DNA of 64,000 bases, taken from NCBI GenBank assembly GCA_947246015.1, contig CAMXQE010000004.1, positions 1 to 64,000 of the forward strand, given 5' to 3'. This DNA is from an uncultured Lachnospiraceae bacterium. GTDB lineage: Bacteria; Bacillota; Clostridia; Lachnospirales; Lachnospiraceae. Made by a program: the position numbers and the translations under genes. Of this stretch, positions 33,990-43,072 are shown one piece after another. The notes under the pieces are model-generated. The model was not told where the DNA came from. It did no database searches and worked only from the letters and a program-made list of their open reading frames with translations. Position 1 is the stretch's first letter. Each line of letters begins with the position of its first letter.

Positions 33990-34871
33990 CTATGTTAAAT
34001 CTCTTTCATTTACGAATACCCCTTTCAGCCTTTCCATTTTAAAACGCTTCGTAAACCACTCGCACTTACACAAAAACAGATAGTAGATATTTAATCCGCA
34101 TCCATGTATCGTTTCAAAATTTCCCTGACCTTTGGATAATATCACATCCGCTGCCCGTATCGCTGCCAGTGCTTCACCGGACAACAGGTCAAGCTGGGTA
34201 CCTGCTACTCCGTTGCCGTTCCCAATTACCTCTGCTATATCGGTCAATCCCACTTCCTGCGCATCCTCAAACACTGCGTCATTCAATGCCGGCATACCTC
34301 TTACAATCACTGTTATGTGCATTTGCGGATACTGTTCTTTTAGAATCTTAATTAACAGCTTATCCGCCACGATTTCACCGCAGTTATCTGCCAGATACGC
34401 CATTCTGCCTGCCGTCTCCAGCTCCCTCTGCAGCCTTTGAAACGTATCCGCATCCAACGCCTCACCCATAGCTCTCTCAAGAAGCTCCGCCAACGTTTCC
34501 TTTTCTACATGGTTCGCCGCTCCATAATCGATATAATTCGCCGTTCTTGCATAGTTAAGGGCATTTGCCAGTATCTTTTCCTTATTGCTTCCAAGGCGAA
34601 TCTTTTTCTCCAGATCCGGCTCCAGTTCCAGCATTAATGCATTAAATTCTCTCTTCTCCTTCCCGTAGTCAGGAAGTTCCCCAAAATAACGCCTGTAAAC
34701 CATATTAATCCGGTATACCAGATACGGGGCCGTAGCATCGTCCGCCGAGGAAGCCAGCACTCCCGCTACTTCTTTCAGATAAGCAGACTTCTTATCCTCA
34801 TTCTCCATCCCCCTGATTCTTTCTTCCTGTTTGTCCATCAGGCACCTGATGCACATAGCGCTTATATTCAT
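33990..34871 (-). CDS. DUF89/ARMT1-like damage-control phosphatase
   Basis: Starting at the ATG at 34871 (293 residues; site GGAGG nine bases upstream), the protein opens with CIRCLMDKQEE, the paired-cysteine start of the prokaryotic DUF89 group. It carries the family motifs YLADNCGEIVADKLL (metal-binding Asp/Asn), VRGMPALNDA and LSKGQGNFE. The family contains metal-dependent phosphatases that remove harmful sugar phosphates or damaged cofactors. The precise substrate is unknown. Its own promoter is at 34933-34961, and the metal transporter gene begins 75 bp after its stop. Confidence 0.85.
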   Translation of the reverse strand: MNISAMCIRCLMDKQEERIRGMENEDKKSAYLKEVAGVLASSADDATAPYLVYRINMVYRRYFGELPDYGKEKREFNALMLELEPDLEKKIRLGSNKEKILANALNYARTANYIDYGAANHVEKETLAELLERAMGEALDADTFQRLQRELETAGRMAYLADNCGEIVADKLLIKILKEQYPQMHITVIVRGMPALNDAVFEDAQEVGLTDIAEVIGNGNGVAGTQLDLLSGEALAAIRAADVILSKGQGNFETIHGCGLNIYYLFLCKCEWFTKRFKMERLKGVFVNERDLT

Positions 34872-34932
34872 TGTGTCCGTCCTCCTATCCTTACTCCGCC
34901 CCTTTGCCATGAACCGTCTCCGCTACATATAA

Positions 34933-34961
34933 ACAGTACAATCATCCGCGCTGCATGTCAA
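34933..34961 (-). promoter_or_regulatory. Promoter of the DUF89 gene
   Basis: The minus strand shows TTGACA (34956-34961), a 17-base spacer and TACTGT (34933-34938), about 60 bp upstream of the start codon. Confidence 0.65.
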
Positions 34962-35002
34962 CCCGGCATTCTTTGCAGACACTAAAATTCATTTTCATAA
35001 AA

Positions 35003-35070
35003 AATGTAAAATACGCTTGACATTTTATGTAAAGCAGACTATACTAAAAATGTAAAGCGCGCTATACATT
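35003..35070 (+). promoter_or_regulatory. Promoter with three 23-bp-spaced operators for the XRE regulator
   Basis: A consensus promoter, TTGACA (35017-35022), 17 bases, TATACT (35040-35045), is threaded by three copies of TGTAAA followed by a CTATAC-like word, beginning at 35005, 35028 and 35051: an exact 23-bp period. The third copy lies in a 22-bp near-perfect palindrome (35049-35070, one mismatched pair, AATGTA...TACATT ends). Sites covering the -35, the spacer and the start region are what autorepression by the adjacent regulator would need. Confidence 0.7.
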
Positions 35071-35098
35071 CAGTAATACAGATGAAGGATGTGATAAT

Positions 35099-35308
35099 TT
35101 GCAGAATAAAATACAGGAATTAAGAAAAAGCCTTAAAGTTACCCAAAATGAACTTGCTGATGCTGTCAACGTAACCAGGCAGACCATTATTTCCCTGGAA
35201 AACGGTAAATATAACGCTTCCTTGATTCTTGCCCACAAAATTGCCCAATACTTTCATGTATCAATCGAAGACATTTTTATTTTTAATGAGGAGGATGAAA
35301 ACATATGA
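35099..35308 (+). CDS. XRE-family HTH regulator (TTG start)
   Basis: This 69-residue protein is essentially one helix-turn-helix domain: LKVTQNELADAVNVTRQTII is the recognition unit, followed by the ALIL/YFHVSIEDIF ending typical of small regulators paired with membrane proteins. It begins with TTG, set by GAAGGATGTG upstream; no ATG or GTG is in frame. Its end overlaps the next gene by 4 bp. The three operator-like sites in its promoter suggest autorepression. Confidence 0.9.
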   Translation: MQNKIQELRKSLKVTQNELADAVNVTRQTIISLENGKYNASLILAHKIAQYFHVSIEDIFIFNEEDENI

Positions 35309-35787
35309 TGTGCTTATTTGAAACTGCTTCAAACATAAAAACAAATGATGACTTCCGTAAAATCATAAAACGGAAACATAAAACCATGCAGATACTTATA
35401 CTAATCGGAATCATTGCCATGCTGGCGGTAATCATTGCCTCCATGTCGGGACTTTTGGACCCTGATTCTTATTTATGCGGTTTTTATCTTGGCCTGGGCG
35501 TCGGACTGATTTTCGCCGGTATCCTGAAAATACTACAGTTAAAGAAAATTTCACAAAATGAAGAACTTTTAAAAAAGGAGCGCTTAAAATATACGGATGA
35601 ACGGAATCGGGCTATCGCCGGTAAAGCCATGCAGACTTCTCTTTTCATTCTTCTGATTCTCGCTTATATAGGCATGTTAGCCGGAGTTTTATACAGCAGA
35701 ACCATATTTTACTGTTACTGGTCAGTCATTATGGCATTCCTGTTCATTTATATTATCTGCAGGAAATACTACAATCACAAAATGTAA
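35305..35787 (+). CDS. Small membrane protein paired with XRE regulator (DUF2178/DUF3796-like)
   Basis: A 160-residue protein with four predicted membrane helices (near 30-47, 58-76, 110-128 and 135-152) and a charged cytoplasmic loop containing KKERLKYTDERNRAIAGKA between helices two and three. The DER-x-x-x-I segment is typical of small membrane partners of XRE regulators in Firmicutes. Its start overlaps the regulator's end by 4 bp (ATGA). Function is unknown; the pair may respond to membrane stress. Confidence 0.75.
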   Translation: MMCLFETASNIKTNDDFRKIIKRKHKTMQILILIGIIAMLAVIIASMSGLLDPDSYLCGFYLGLGVGLIFAGILKILQLKKISQNEELLKKERLKYTDERNRAIAGKAMQTSLFILLILAYIGMLAGVLYSRTIFYCYWSVIMAFLFIYIICRKYYNHKM

Positions 35788-35821
35788 CCGCCGCATATAT
35801 TTTATGAAAGGTATAATCATA

Positions 35822-35856
35822 AAAAGGAAAGGACTCGGACAGAATCCCTTCCTTTT
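35822..35856. terminator. Bidirectional terminator between convergent genes
   Basis: AAAAGGAAAGG (35822-35832) pairs with CCCTTCCTTTT (35846-35856) with one imperfect position. A- and T-runs sit at the ends on both strands. It lies between the membrane protein gene (ending 35787) and the convergent small gene (ending 35866). Confidence 0.6.
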
Positions 35857-35865
35857 CCCGTTCTG

Positions 35866-36084
35866 TCAGTCTGAAGCCGACCCGAAAAAGCTATTCAGTA
35901 TATCATTGTCATCTGCTGCCAGCGAACTGACAATACGGTCCATTTCCCTTTTGGATTTTGCATCCCTGCTTTTGGCAATTGCCTTTTCTTTCTCCGCTTC
36001 CGTCATATTGGAGAAATTGTCCATTGCTTTCTGGTTCATGGCAAGCGAAAGCCCCAGACCGATAGGAAGCTGCTGATTATCCAT
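35866..36084 (-). CDS. Small conserved-looking cytoplasmic protein
   Basis: Starting at the ATG at 36084, with GAGAGGAG eight bases before it, this 72-residue hydrophilic protein reads MDNQQLPIGLGLSLAMNQKA at its start and then a charged helix (NMTEAEKEKAIAKSRDAKSK). Similar short proteins of the form 'QLPxGLGxxLAMN' are frequent in Clostridia, to my memory without a known function. No membrane segment, signal or metal motif is visible. The 315-bp gap to the VanZ gene holds only promoters and AT-rich DNA. Confidence 0.65.
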   Translation of the reverse strand: MDNQQLPIGLGLSLAMNQKAMDNFSNMTEAEKEKAIAKSRDAKSKREMDRIVSSLAADDNDILNSFFGSASD

Positions 36085-36246
36085 AATAAATCTCCTCTCA
36101 AATACCATTATTAATTGTTCCGGTATTAGTATCTGAATTTAAAAGGATTGTCAGTCATCCATTATATTCCACCCAATTGTCTGGTCTCTCAATCCTTAAA
36201 ATAATATTAAATTTTTTTAATATTCACAAAAAAATGATATTTCAAA

Positions 36247-36274
36247 TTGTGCTTTAGGAAAAAAAGCGTATAAT
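36247..36274 (+). promoter_or_regulatory. Candidate promoter for the VanZ gene
   Basis: The plus strand shows TTGTGC (36247-36252), a 16-base spacer and a perfect TATAAT (36269-36274), giving a leader of about 120 nt before the VanZ gene. The -35 box is weak. Otherwise the gap 36085-36399 is AT-rich and shows no gene. Confidence 0.5.
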
Positions 36275-36399
36275 ATAAAAGAAAACAAATCCGAAATGGA
36301 AGAATTAAGAAAAAAATACAATTTTTATTTACAAAAACATAATATAGCAGTATTATACTGAATTAGATTTCATAGAAAATATTTACCGGGAGGATAAAA

Positions 36400-37062
36400 A
36401 TGTCTGATTTCACTGCACTGTGTGTCAATACATTTGCCGCATATATAGGGGTTATACCGTTTCTTATTATATTACAATTATTCTGCAGAAAATACAAATT
36501 ACCAAAGCGGCACCAATTGGGGCTGTATCTCTATGCTTTGGCAATCTGTCTTATTTTAATGGCTGTGGATACCCCTTCTTTATATCAGCTTAATTTTTAT
36601 CCCGTATTTAATTTCATCCCGTTTTATGGATTCGCTGATAATTTAAGTCATTATCTCAAAGGTTTTTTTGCTTTCATCCCGTTTGGTTTGCTGCTTCCTA
36701 CTTTATGGAAACAGTTCCGGCCCGCTAAAACAACTATTTTTTATGGATTTCTATTTTCCGTACTCATTGAGGTATCCCAGATTTTCTGTCTGGAGGTTAC
36801 GGCGACCACCGATATTACAGATATCATCATAAACATCCTGGGAACCATAACCGGTTATTTTATCTTTTTCCAAATCAGGCATATGCGGTTCATGGGCCGG
36901 ATGTGCTTATGTTCCGATGATTCCCTGCGGGGCAGCCTGTCCAAATGGGAGGTATATATCTACTTCTTTACGCCCTGGCTTGTTACCTTTATCCTGACCC
37001 CGTTCATTTCCAACCAGATATGGGACATGGTATGGAACTACGCATTAGGTATGCCGATGTGA
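36400..37062 (+). CDS. VanZ-like membrane protein
   Basis: A 220-residue protein with about six membrane helices. The VanZ core motif region is visible as FNFIPFYGFADNLSHYLKGF, followed by AFIPFGLLLPTLW and the helix SVLIEVSQIF with VTATTDITDIIINILGTITG, the order found in VanZ proteins. VanZ gives low-level teicoplanin resistance in enterococci, but the many chromosomal homologues have no proven role. Ribosome site CGGGAGG is clear. It converges on the RlmI-like gene with a 10-bp gap. Confidence 0.88.
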   Translation: MSDFTALCVNTFAAYIGVIPFLIILQLFCRKYKLPKRHQLGLYLYALAICLILMAVDTPSLYQLNFYPVFNFIPFYGFADNLSHYLKGFFAFIPFGLLLPTLWKQFRPAKTTIFYGFLFSVLIEVSQIFCLEVTATTDITDIIINILGTITGYFIFFQIRHMRFMGRMCLCSDDSLRGSLSKWEVYIYFFTPWLVTFILTPFISNQIWDMVWNYALGMPM

Positions 37063-37072
37063 CCAATGTCAT

Positions 37073-38275
37073 TTAGCGCTCCTCACATACCTGAAAAATA
37101 TAGAATTTCAGATAATAAGATTCTTCTGCCGCCCACAAAATCGGATGATCCGGCGCCTGAGTACGAAACTCTGCCTGCCGCAGCCTTTTGTGGGCGCTTT
37201 TTGCCGCTTCCCTGATTGTTTTGGCAAAAAGCTCCGGATTCATGAAATGAGAACAGGAGCAGGTGACAAGAAAACCTCCGTCTTCTATCAGTTTCAACCC
37301 TCTCAGATTAATTTCCCGATACCCTTTTACCGCATTTTTAATAGAATTTCTTGATTTTGTAAATGCAGGCGGGTCCAATATTACCACATCAAACTTCTCT
37401 CCCCTTTTCTCCATTTCCGGCAATAAGTCAAAAACATCGGCACAGACAAACTTTACCCTGTCCTCCAAATGGTTGAGCCTCGCATTTTCCTCCGCCTGCC
37501 TTATGCCCGCCTGGGAAGCATCTACACCCAGTACCGAAACCGCTCCCGCAATACCTGCGTTAAGAGCAAAAGAGCCTGTATGGGTAAAGCAGTCCAGCAC
37601 CCGCTTCCCGCTGCATATCCGGTGAATGGATGCGCGGTTGTTTTTCTGATCTAAAAAGAACCCGGTTTTCTGCCCATCTTCCACATCTACCATATATTTT
37701 ACACCGTTTTCCACAATCTGAACTTTTGTATCAAAGGGTTCTCCGATAAAGCCCTTAAAACGCTCCATCCCCTCATTCTGCCGGACCTTGGCATCACTTC
37801 TCTCATACACCCCGCGGATTTCAATCCCGTCTTCCGCAAGCACCTTTTTTACTTTATCCAAAATCAGCGGTTTCAGCCTGTCAATTCCCAACGCCAGCGA
37901 TTCTACCACAAGCACATCCGAAAATTTATCTATCACAATACCGGGAAGAAAATCCGCTTCCCCAAAAATAATACGGCAGCTGGAAATGTCAATCAGCTGC
38001 TTCCTGTACTCCCATGCATCCCGTACTCTCTGTTCTAAAAATTCCTCCGTTATGCGGTTTTCCCTTTTTCTGGACAGGATGCGCACCGTAATCTTAGAGT
38101 TTGTATTTATAAATCCATATCCCATGAAATAGCCGTCAAAATCATGAACTGCAACGATATCGCCGTTCTCAAAAGAACCGGAAACAGACTCTATCTCATT
38201 GTCAAAAACCCACATGCCTCCCGCTTTCAGTGTCCGTCCCTCACCTTTTTTCAATATAACTACTGCATCACTCAT
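37073..38275 (-). CDS. RlmI-like class I SAM-dependent rRNA methyltransferase
   Basis: This 400-residue protein has an N-terminal PUA RNA-binding domain (GGMWVFDNEIESVSGSFENG), a central EEHEE-type domain and a C-terminal Rossmann methyltransferase with LDCFTHTGSFALNAG and the catalytic-loop text DPPAFTKSR. E. coli RlmI makes m5C1962 in 23S rRNA. The same domain order here supports rRNA m5C activity, although orthology at that exact base is not certain. It lies 46 bp after the AlkD-like gene on the same strand. Confidence 0.88.
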   Translation of the reverse strand: MSDAVVILKKGEGRTLKAGGMWVFDNEIESVSGSFENGDIVAVHDFDGYFMGYGFINTNSKITVRILSRKRENRITEEFLEQRVRDAWEYRKQLIDISSCRIIFGEADFLPGIVIDKFSDVLVVESLALGIDRLKPLILDKVKKVLAEDGIEIRGVYERSDAKVRQNEGMERFKGFIGEPFDTKVQIVENGVKYMVDVEDGQKTGFFLDQKNNRASIHRICSGKRVLDCFTHTGSFALNAGIAGAVSVLGVDASQAGIRQAEENARLNHLEDRVKFVCADVFDLLPEMEKRGEKFDVVILDPPAFTKSRNSIKNAVKGYREINLRGLKLIEDGGFLVTCSCSHFMNPELFAKTIREAAKSAHKRLRQAEFRTQAPDHPILWAAEESYYLKFYIFQVCEER

Positions 38276-38320
38276 CTAAATCCTCCTTATCAGTCCGGAA
38301 TGTTCCGCACACACCTTGTT

Positions 38321-39040
38321 TTATATCTCCCGCCGCTTCATTTTCCGTACTATCTCCTTCTGTTGTTCCGTTATACACCGGGACTCCGTTATCTTCTGCA
38401 ACGCTTTGTTATAAGTAAAGATTTCCAATCTGTTTTTCCGCAGATATTCCATTGTTTCCTCCGGATAATGAATATAGCATATGGAAACCGCCCATGCCAC
38501 TGCCATCCTCACATAATAACCCTCATGCTGCACACAATCAAATATGGAAAATAAGCGTTCCAAATAAGCTTCCTCCACATAATAGTCCAACAGCATCACC
38601 AGCGCAAACCGAACTGTAAATTCCCTGTCAGAAATCAGGAACTGCCCCAGCCATTCCCACACCTGCTCCTTATACTTCACCGCATGTTTGTATCCGCTGC
38701 AAAAACTATCGCACACCGACCAATTATCAATCTTCGGCAGAAACCTCTCTGTATATGAAAAAATATCGGATATATCTCCCTTCATATATCCGATAATCAT
38801 TCCCTGCAGCATTATTTCTTCAAACAGTTCTTTCTCAGGTTCCCTGCCCAGCGCTTCCTCCAGATAGCCGGAGGCATCCTCCCCCGCTATCCTCTTCGCC
38901 AGCTTTCTTAAGACAGGCAGACGCACTCCTGCATAATTCTTTACCTCCGGCAGAAGTTTCGCCTGAAATTCCCTGTATGGGGCATCCGCCATGGAAAGAA
39001 TCTCCCCCCTGAGCTCCTCTAAACCATACTTATTTTTCAT
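38321..39040 (-). CDS. DNA alkylation repair protein (AlkD family)
   Basis: A 239-residue, all-helical protein built of HEAT-like repeats (LPVLRKLAKRI, ISDIFSYTERFLPKIDNWSV, AMAWAVSIC-type helices). DNWSVCDSFC contains the Trp and Asp of the AlkD active-site cleft. AlkD excises positively charged N3- and N7-alkylated bases without flipping them. Many family members in Clostridia are uncharacterised, so glycosylase activity is likely but unproven. Confidence 0.85.
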   Translation of the reverse strand: MKNKYGLEELRGEILSMADAPYREFQAKLLPEVKNYAGVRLPVLRKLAKRIAGEDASGYLEEALGREPEKELFEEIMLQGMIIGYMKGDISDIFSYTERFLPKIDNWSVCDSFCSGYKHAVKYKEQVWEWLGQFLISDREFTVRFALVMLLDYYVEEAYLERLFSIFDCVQHEGYYVRMAVAWAVSICYIHYPEETMEYLRKNRLEIFTYNKALQKITESRCITEQQKEIVRKMKRREI

Positions 39041-39093
39041 TCCTTTTTATCTCTCTTCGGATTCCATCCGGACACTATTGCAATGACACTGTC

Positions 39094-40446
39094 TTACTTA
39101 TTTTCCAATACCTCATTAATATAGCTTGCCACCTTAACCGCGCCGATATCATTTACATTTGCATAGTCCCTGAAACAACCGTCCGGGAGCGATACATTCA
39201 TCATGTCTATCAGCTGTGCATCATATTTCGGACACAGGATTTTTAATGTGGACATTAGTTCTTCATAATAGCTCTTTTTCATATGCTCTTTATACCACTT
39301 TGTATACGGCGGGATAAAGAAAATAACCTTTATTCCCTTCATATTGCAGAAATGCACATATTCTTCCAGGAGAACCCGGTTCTGCAATAAGATATCGGTA
39401 TAGGGGCGGTTATACAGGGCGCTGATTTCACGTACATGATGCTCTGTCATTTCCTGCGTCAGCGCTGCGTCATCAAAAACCATATTTTCACCGGCAGCTT
39501 CCGGTTTATGGTCCGCTTCTTTAAACAGGTCAAACAAGGACTCCAGATAACCCGTCTCAAAGTATCTCCTTACTTTTGCCTGTTCCGTCTTATACAATTC
39601 AATGAGCTGCTCTGAACCTTTACAATTATGCATGGTTTCCACAACCGGATAATATACAAGGCACCGGCGCCACTCCGCTTTTGATTTTGAAGTATCATAC
39701 CTCAGGGAATACGGAGTCAGACCGATAATGACATATTCCAGGTTCGGCATGGACTCATATGCCTGACAGAACAGTTTGAAATCATAAAAAACATCCTGCG
39801 AACGGTTTGCCACTGAAATGGAATTAATATGGAGCAGATTGCTGCGGATGGCATAAGATACATTCCGGCCGCCTGTTATAATCCCTCTTATCTCATCGCC
39901 CGCTGCCTTTTCCAGATTCATCAATGTCTCGTAAACATTCGGAAAGACCACATATTTGTATTTCAGATAATCCCACAGCTTCACCAGCTTTTCCTTATCC
40001 TCGATTCCGGAAATACCGTAAATTTTCAACGGTTCATCACATAATATGTATAAATCAAATTCATCCAGATAATCCGGGTTCACCGCGCTCCAGTTAAAAA
40101 CAATGTAATTTTTAGAGCGCATTTTATTTTCAATTTCATCCGACAGCCAGTTATTGCCGTATACAATACATTTCTTCCCTTTCCACCCCTGTTCCATATT
40201 CAGCAACTCTTTCAGTATCCGGTAATAGCCCTCAATACACTCCTCGCTGATTTTCCTGTCGAACAGTTCCCTTTCGAATGCTTTCATTACAGCCTTCAGC
40301 AGCGCTTTCTTTTCTTCCGGAAGATTCACCAGCCCTTCCGCATATTCTTCCACCTTTTCCAATTCCTCAATGCGGGCGTCCTTTTCCGCATTCGCGTCCA
40401 AAATCGTATTCAACGATGTTTCCAATGCCAAAAACTTATCTTCCAT
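39094..40446 (-). CDS. Uncharacterised protein with SGNH-hydrolase-like C-terminus
   Basis: The 450-residue protein starts with a coiled-coil segment (EEKDARIEELEKVEEYAEG region), then a Rossmann-like stretch (KKCIVYGNNWLSDEIENKM, FDLYILCDEP). A second half starts with ITGGRNVSYAIRSNLL and ends DYANVNDIGAVKVASYINE. The last text has the Asp...Asn...Gly spacing of the final SGNH block. DltD-like and cell-surface-polysaccharide SGNH proteins share this layout. No signal peptide or membrane helix is present, so it should be cytoplasmic. Possible role: acyl or phosphate transfer on a surface-polymer precursor; this is inference. Confidence 0.55.
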   Translation of the reverse strand: MEDKFLALETSLNTILDANAEKDARIEELEKVEEYAEGLVNLPEEKKALLKAVMKAFERELFDRKISEECIEGYYRILKELLNMEQGWKGKKCIVYGNNWLSDEIENKMRSKNYIVFNWSAVNPDYLDEFDLYILCDEPLKIYGISGIEDKEKLVKLWDYLKYKYVVFPNVYETLMNLEKAAGDEIRGIITGGRNVSYAIRSNLLHINSISVANRSQDVFYDFKLFCQAYESMPNLEYVIIGLTPYSLRYDTSKSKAEWRRCLVYYPVVETMHNCKGSEQLIELYKTEQAKVRRYFETGYLESLFDLFKEADHKPEAAGENMVFDDAALTQEMTEHHVREISALYNRPYTDILLQNRVLLEEYVHFCNMKGIKVIFFIPPYTKWYKEHMKKSYYEELMSTLKILCPKYDAQLIDMMNVSLPDGCFRDYANVNDIGAVKVASYINEVLENK

Positions 40447-40517
40447 ATCGTATACCCTTCACAAATGCTCAAATTTACATAAATTCATATATAGTTTATC
40501 ACAGTCTATCAACCGTT

Positions 40518-41855
40518 TCAACGTACTTTTTTAAAATAGCTGATGACCAGAATAACATCCGCTCCTGCCCATGCCAGTATCTCCGCATAGAAAATCCCTT
40601 CCTCTCCTATCAGAAGCGGAAGAAAGACAGCGGTTCCCGTCCTCATGACAAACTCCGCCACACCCGATACCATGGGCAGAACCGTATCACCCATTCCCTG
40701 TAACGCAGACCGGACTACATGTAAAATATACAGTATAGGAAGGAATATGCTCATGATTGCCAGATAATGATACGCAATATCCATTGTCATTTCTGCCTCT
40801 TCCGGACTGCCGGATATAAAGCAGCCCAGTATCTGATGCCCGAATATCAGCATACAGGCCGCTATGACTGCCGAAGTCACCAATGCTATGCCCAGAGCCG
40901 CTCTCATTCCTTTTTTAATCCTGTCCCAGTAACCCGCTCCTAAATTCTGCCCGACATAGGTAATCATCGCATAACCATAGGAAGTAGCCGCCACTTCCAA
41001 CACGCCGTAAAGTTTGTTCGTTGCCGTAAAACCTGCAATGAAAATAACCCCAAATCCATTCACTACCGACTGTACAATCATGCCTCCCACAGAAATAATC
41101 GCATTCTGGAATGCCATAGGCAGACCAAGGAAAATCAGTTTTTTATCCAAATCCTTTTCAAAGACATAGTCTTCCCTGCACAGAGTCAGAATCTCTATCC
41201 TTCGGATATGTATATAGCAATATATACTGGAACTGAACTGCGCAATGACGGTAGCTGCTGCTGCCCCCGCAATTCCCCAGCCAAACAGCATGACAAAAAC
41301 CAAATCCAGGGCAATATTAATCAGGGCTGCTACTATCATGGCATGAAGGGGTGTTTTCCCATCCCCCAGCGCGCGCAGTATGGAAGCCAGCAGATTATAT
41401 GCCATCACTACAGGAATACCGGCAAACATGATGCGCAGGTACAGCAGTGACTGATTTATAATAGCTGCCGGAGTCTGCAGCAGCTGCAATACCGGCAGTA
41501 CCGCAATTTCCCCTATAATCAGCAGGATTATAGCGCTCACTATTGACAGTATAATGGCATTACCGACTACCTTTTTCAGTCTGCGGATATTTCCGGCCCC
41601 AAACTCCTGCGCCATCAATATTGAAAATCCCTGCGCGAACCCCTGAATAATACCAAGCATCATCCAGTTCAGCCAGTCAGACGCTCCCAGTGCAGCCAGC
41701 GCATTTACACCCAGTACCTGCCCCACCACCATAGTATCCACTACCGTATATAACTGCTGAAACACATTTCCTATCATAAGAGGAAGCGCAAACGAAAAAA
41801 TTAGTTTTATGGGCTTTCCCTCTGTCATACTTTTAATATTTGCTGCCATTGCCAC
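40518..41855 (-). CDS. MATE family multidrug/cation efflux transporter
   Basis: This 445-residue protein has twelve membrane helices in two pseudo-symmetric halves. Typical MATE text includes SFALPLMIGNVFQQLYTVVD and VVGQVLGVNALAALGASD at the start, and FAQGFSILMAQEFGAGNI in the first half. These pumps export drugs or metabolites using sodium or proton gradients. Substrate is unknown. The gene is divergent from tRNA-Pro. Confidence 0.95.
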   Translation of the reverse strand: MAMAANIKSMTEGKPIKLIFSFALPLMIGNVFQQLYTVVDTMVVGQVLGVNALAALGASDWLNWMMLGIIQGFAQGFSILMAQEFGAGNIRRLKKVVGNAIILSIVSAIILLIIGEIAVLPVLQLLQTPAAIINQSLLYLRIMFAGIPVVMAYNLLASILRALGDGKTPLHAMIVAALINIALDLVFVMLFGWGIAGAAAATVIAQFSSSIYCYIHIRRIEILTLCREDYVFEKDLDKKLIFLGLPMAFQNAIISVGGMIVQSVVNGFGVIFIAGFTATNKLYGVLEVAATSYGYAMITYVGQNLGAGYWDRIKKGMRAALGIALVTSAVIAACMLIFGHQILGCFISGSPEEAEMTMDIAYHYLAIMSIFLPILYILHVVRSALQGMGDTVLPMVSGVAEFVMRTGTAVFLPLLIGEEGIFYAEILAWAGADVILVISYFKKVR

Positions 41856-41939
41856 ACCATTTATCCTTTCATAATCGCCATTAAAACGGCCATGTAATCG
41901 AATTATATCAAATTCTTAAAAAATGTACAGTACAAACAT

Positions 41940-41969
41940 TGACAAATGGGTATAAAATATTGTATTATC
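41940..41969 (+). promoter_or_regulatory. Promoter of tRNA-Pro
   Basis: The plus strand shows TTGACA (41940-41945), an 18-base spacer and TATTAT (41964-41969), 28 bp before the tRNA-Pro 5' end. Confidence 0.75.
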
Positions 41970-41997
41970 TTATTTGTTGCAACACATATTGTAATAA

Positions 41998-42071
<74 letters not shown>

Positions 42072-42083
42072 CTGAAGATGTTT

Positions 42084-42117
42084 AGAGGGTTTCCTAAGAG
42101 GGAGAACCTCTTTTTTT
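42084..42117 (+). terminator. Terminator after tRNA-Pro
   Basis: AGAGGGTT (42084-42091) pairs with AACCTCT (42105-42111), with one bulged base, and a run of seven T residues follows. This is a standard terminator for the tRNA. Confidence 0.75.
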
Positions 42118-42144
42118 GCCCATTATAAATAATTTCTCGCAAAT

Positions 42145-42291
42145 TTAAAATTCTATCATTCCTGCTTTTATACTTTGCCTTTCCATATGTGTGTATATAT
42201 TCATGGTTGTACTTGCATCACAATGCCCCAAATAGTATTGTATTTCCTTTATGGAATACCCCTTTTCACATAGAATACTTGCCAAGTAATC
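42145..42291 (-). pseudogene. C-terminal fragment of a tyrosine recombinase/integrase
   Basis: The minus strand encodes about 48 residues ending in a natural stop: LASILCEKGYSIKEIQYYLG, then HCDASTTMNIYTHM. This carries the conserved LGH(x)n...IYTH motif, including the catalytic His box and the nucleophile Tyr. An in-frame TAG just upstream (42292-42294) and the lack of the Arg-box region on this strand show that it is a fragment. Confidence 0.85.
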
Positions 42292-42346
42292 CTATTCATG
42301 CTGTAAAAATTACAAGAAAAAAAAGCTTGCAAGACCTATACAATAT

Positions 42347-42545
42347 ATGGATTTTCAAATAGCAGAAAAGTTTTTGGACTATGTAAAAAAGAATTATGAC
42401 AGGAGTATTTATAACCTTATATGGGTAGCCCTGACTATGATACATCTAAAGTTAAAAAAATTCTTACGGAATTTGGAGAACCTAATATGTCTTTGCATAA
42501 ATTACGCCATTCTACCTATTCCCAAAATTTGAGCTACATCATTAA
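42347..42545 (+). pseudogene. Second, frameshifted integrase-like fragment
   Basis: On the plus strand one frame from 42347 reads MDFQIAEKFLDYVKKNYD. A different frame from about 42424 reads GSPDYDTSKVKKILTEFG and then SLHKLRHSTYS. The HxLRHS text is the second Arg-box of tyrosine recombinases. The frame change and the missing ends show decay. It is on the opposite strand from the other integrase fragment and may come from a different element. Confidence 0.55.
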
Positions 42546-42965
42546 TCGTTATTACATCCTTCTGCAGAAATATTAAATCATTTTTGCAAAATACTAAATA
42601 TATCGATTTCAGACTTGTTAGAAGCGCAAATACAGACTACACCCCACTTAAGAACATACGCTGATTTATTTTCTATTTTCTTTCAGCTTGAGGAAATGCA
42701 AATTCCTGTTTCATATGATTTTTATTCCGAACCGGAAACAATATCAGGTAAAACCAAATTGAAAAGTAAAATAGTTATAAATATGGAAAATCCACAAATT
42801 GCTACATTTATATCTGCATGGAATGCAAAACAAAATGAAAAAGATTTACTGAATAAGTCTGTTGACAAAACAAATGATACTGAATTTTTCAAATCCAATA
42901 TAGAAAAAGACTATCAACAATGGAAAGAACGAATGTTATCATTATTTAATATACCTATAAATTAG
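42546..42965 (+). pseudogene. Remnant of an XRE-family repressor
   Basis: The open frame of 139 codons has no normal start. Its first residues, PSAEILNHFCKILNISISDL, are the last helices of a Cro/CI-type DNA-binding domain. The remainder (EMQIPVSYDFYSEPETISGK ... QQWKERMLSLFNIPIN) is a plausible C-terminal effector domain. The recognition helix would have to lie upstream in another frame (NLSYIINRY), implying a frameshift. A TTG at 42615 could start a 116-residue product lacking DNA binding. Probably a former element regulator. Confidence 0.5.
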
Positions 42966-43072
42966 AAATTCGTTACTGTCCATTCCGTGACCAGTAACAA
43001 AAAATTCTTTTAAATCAGTAAATATTATTAAAATATCTTGCAAATTTTATTCTATTCACATATAATAATTAT

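Noticed and set aside
42615-42965. Intact gene for a 116-residue protein from TTG
   Set aside because: The reading continues upstream into the end of a helix-turn-helix domain that is cut by a frameshift, so a broken repressor is more likely than a functional short gene.
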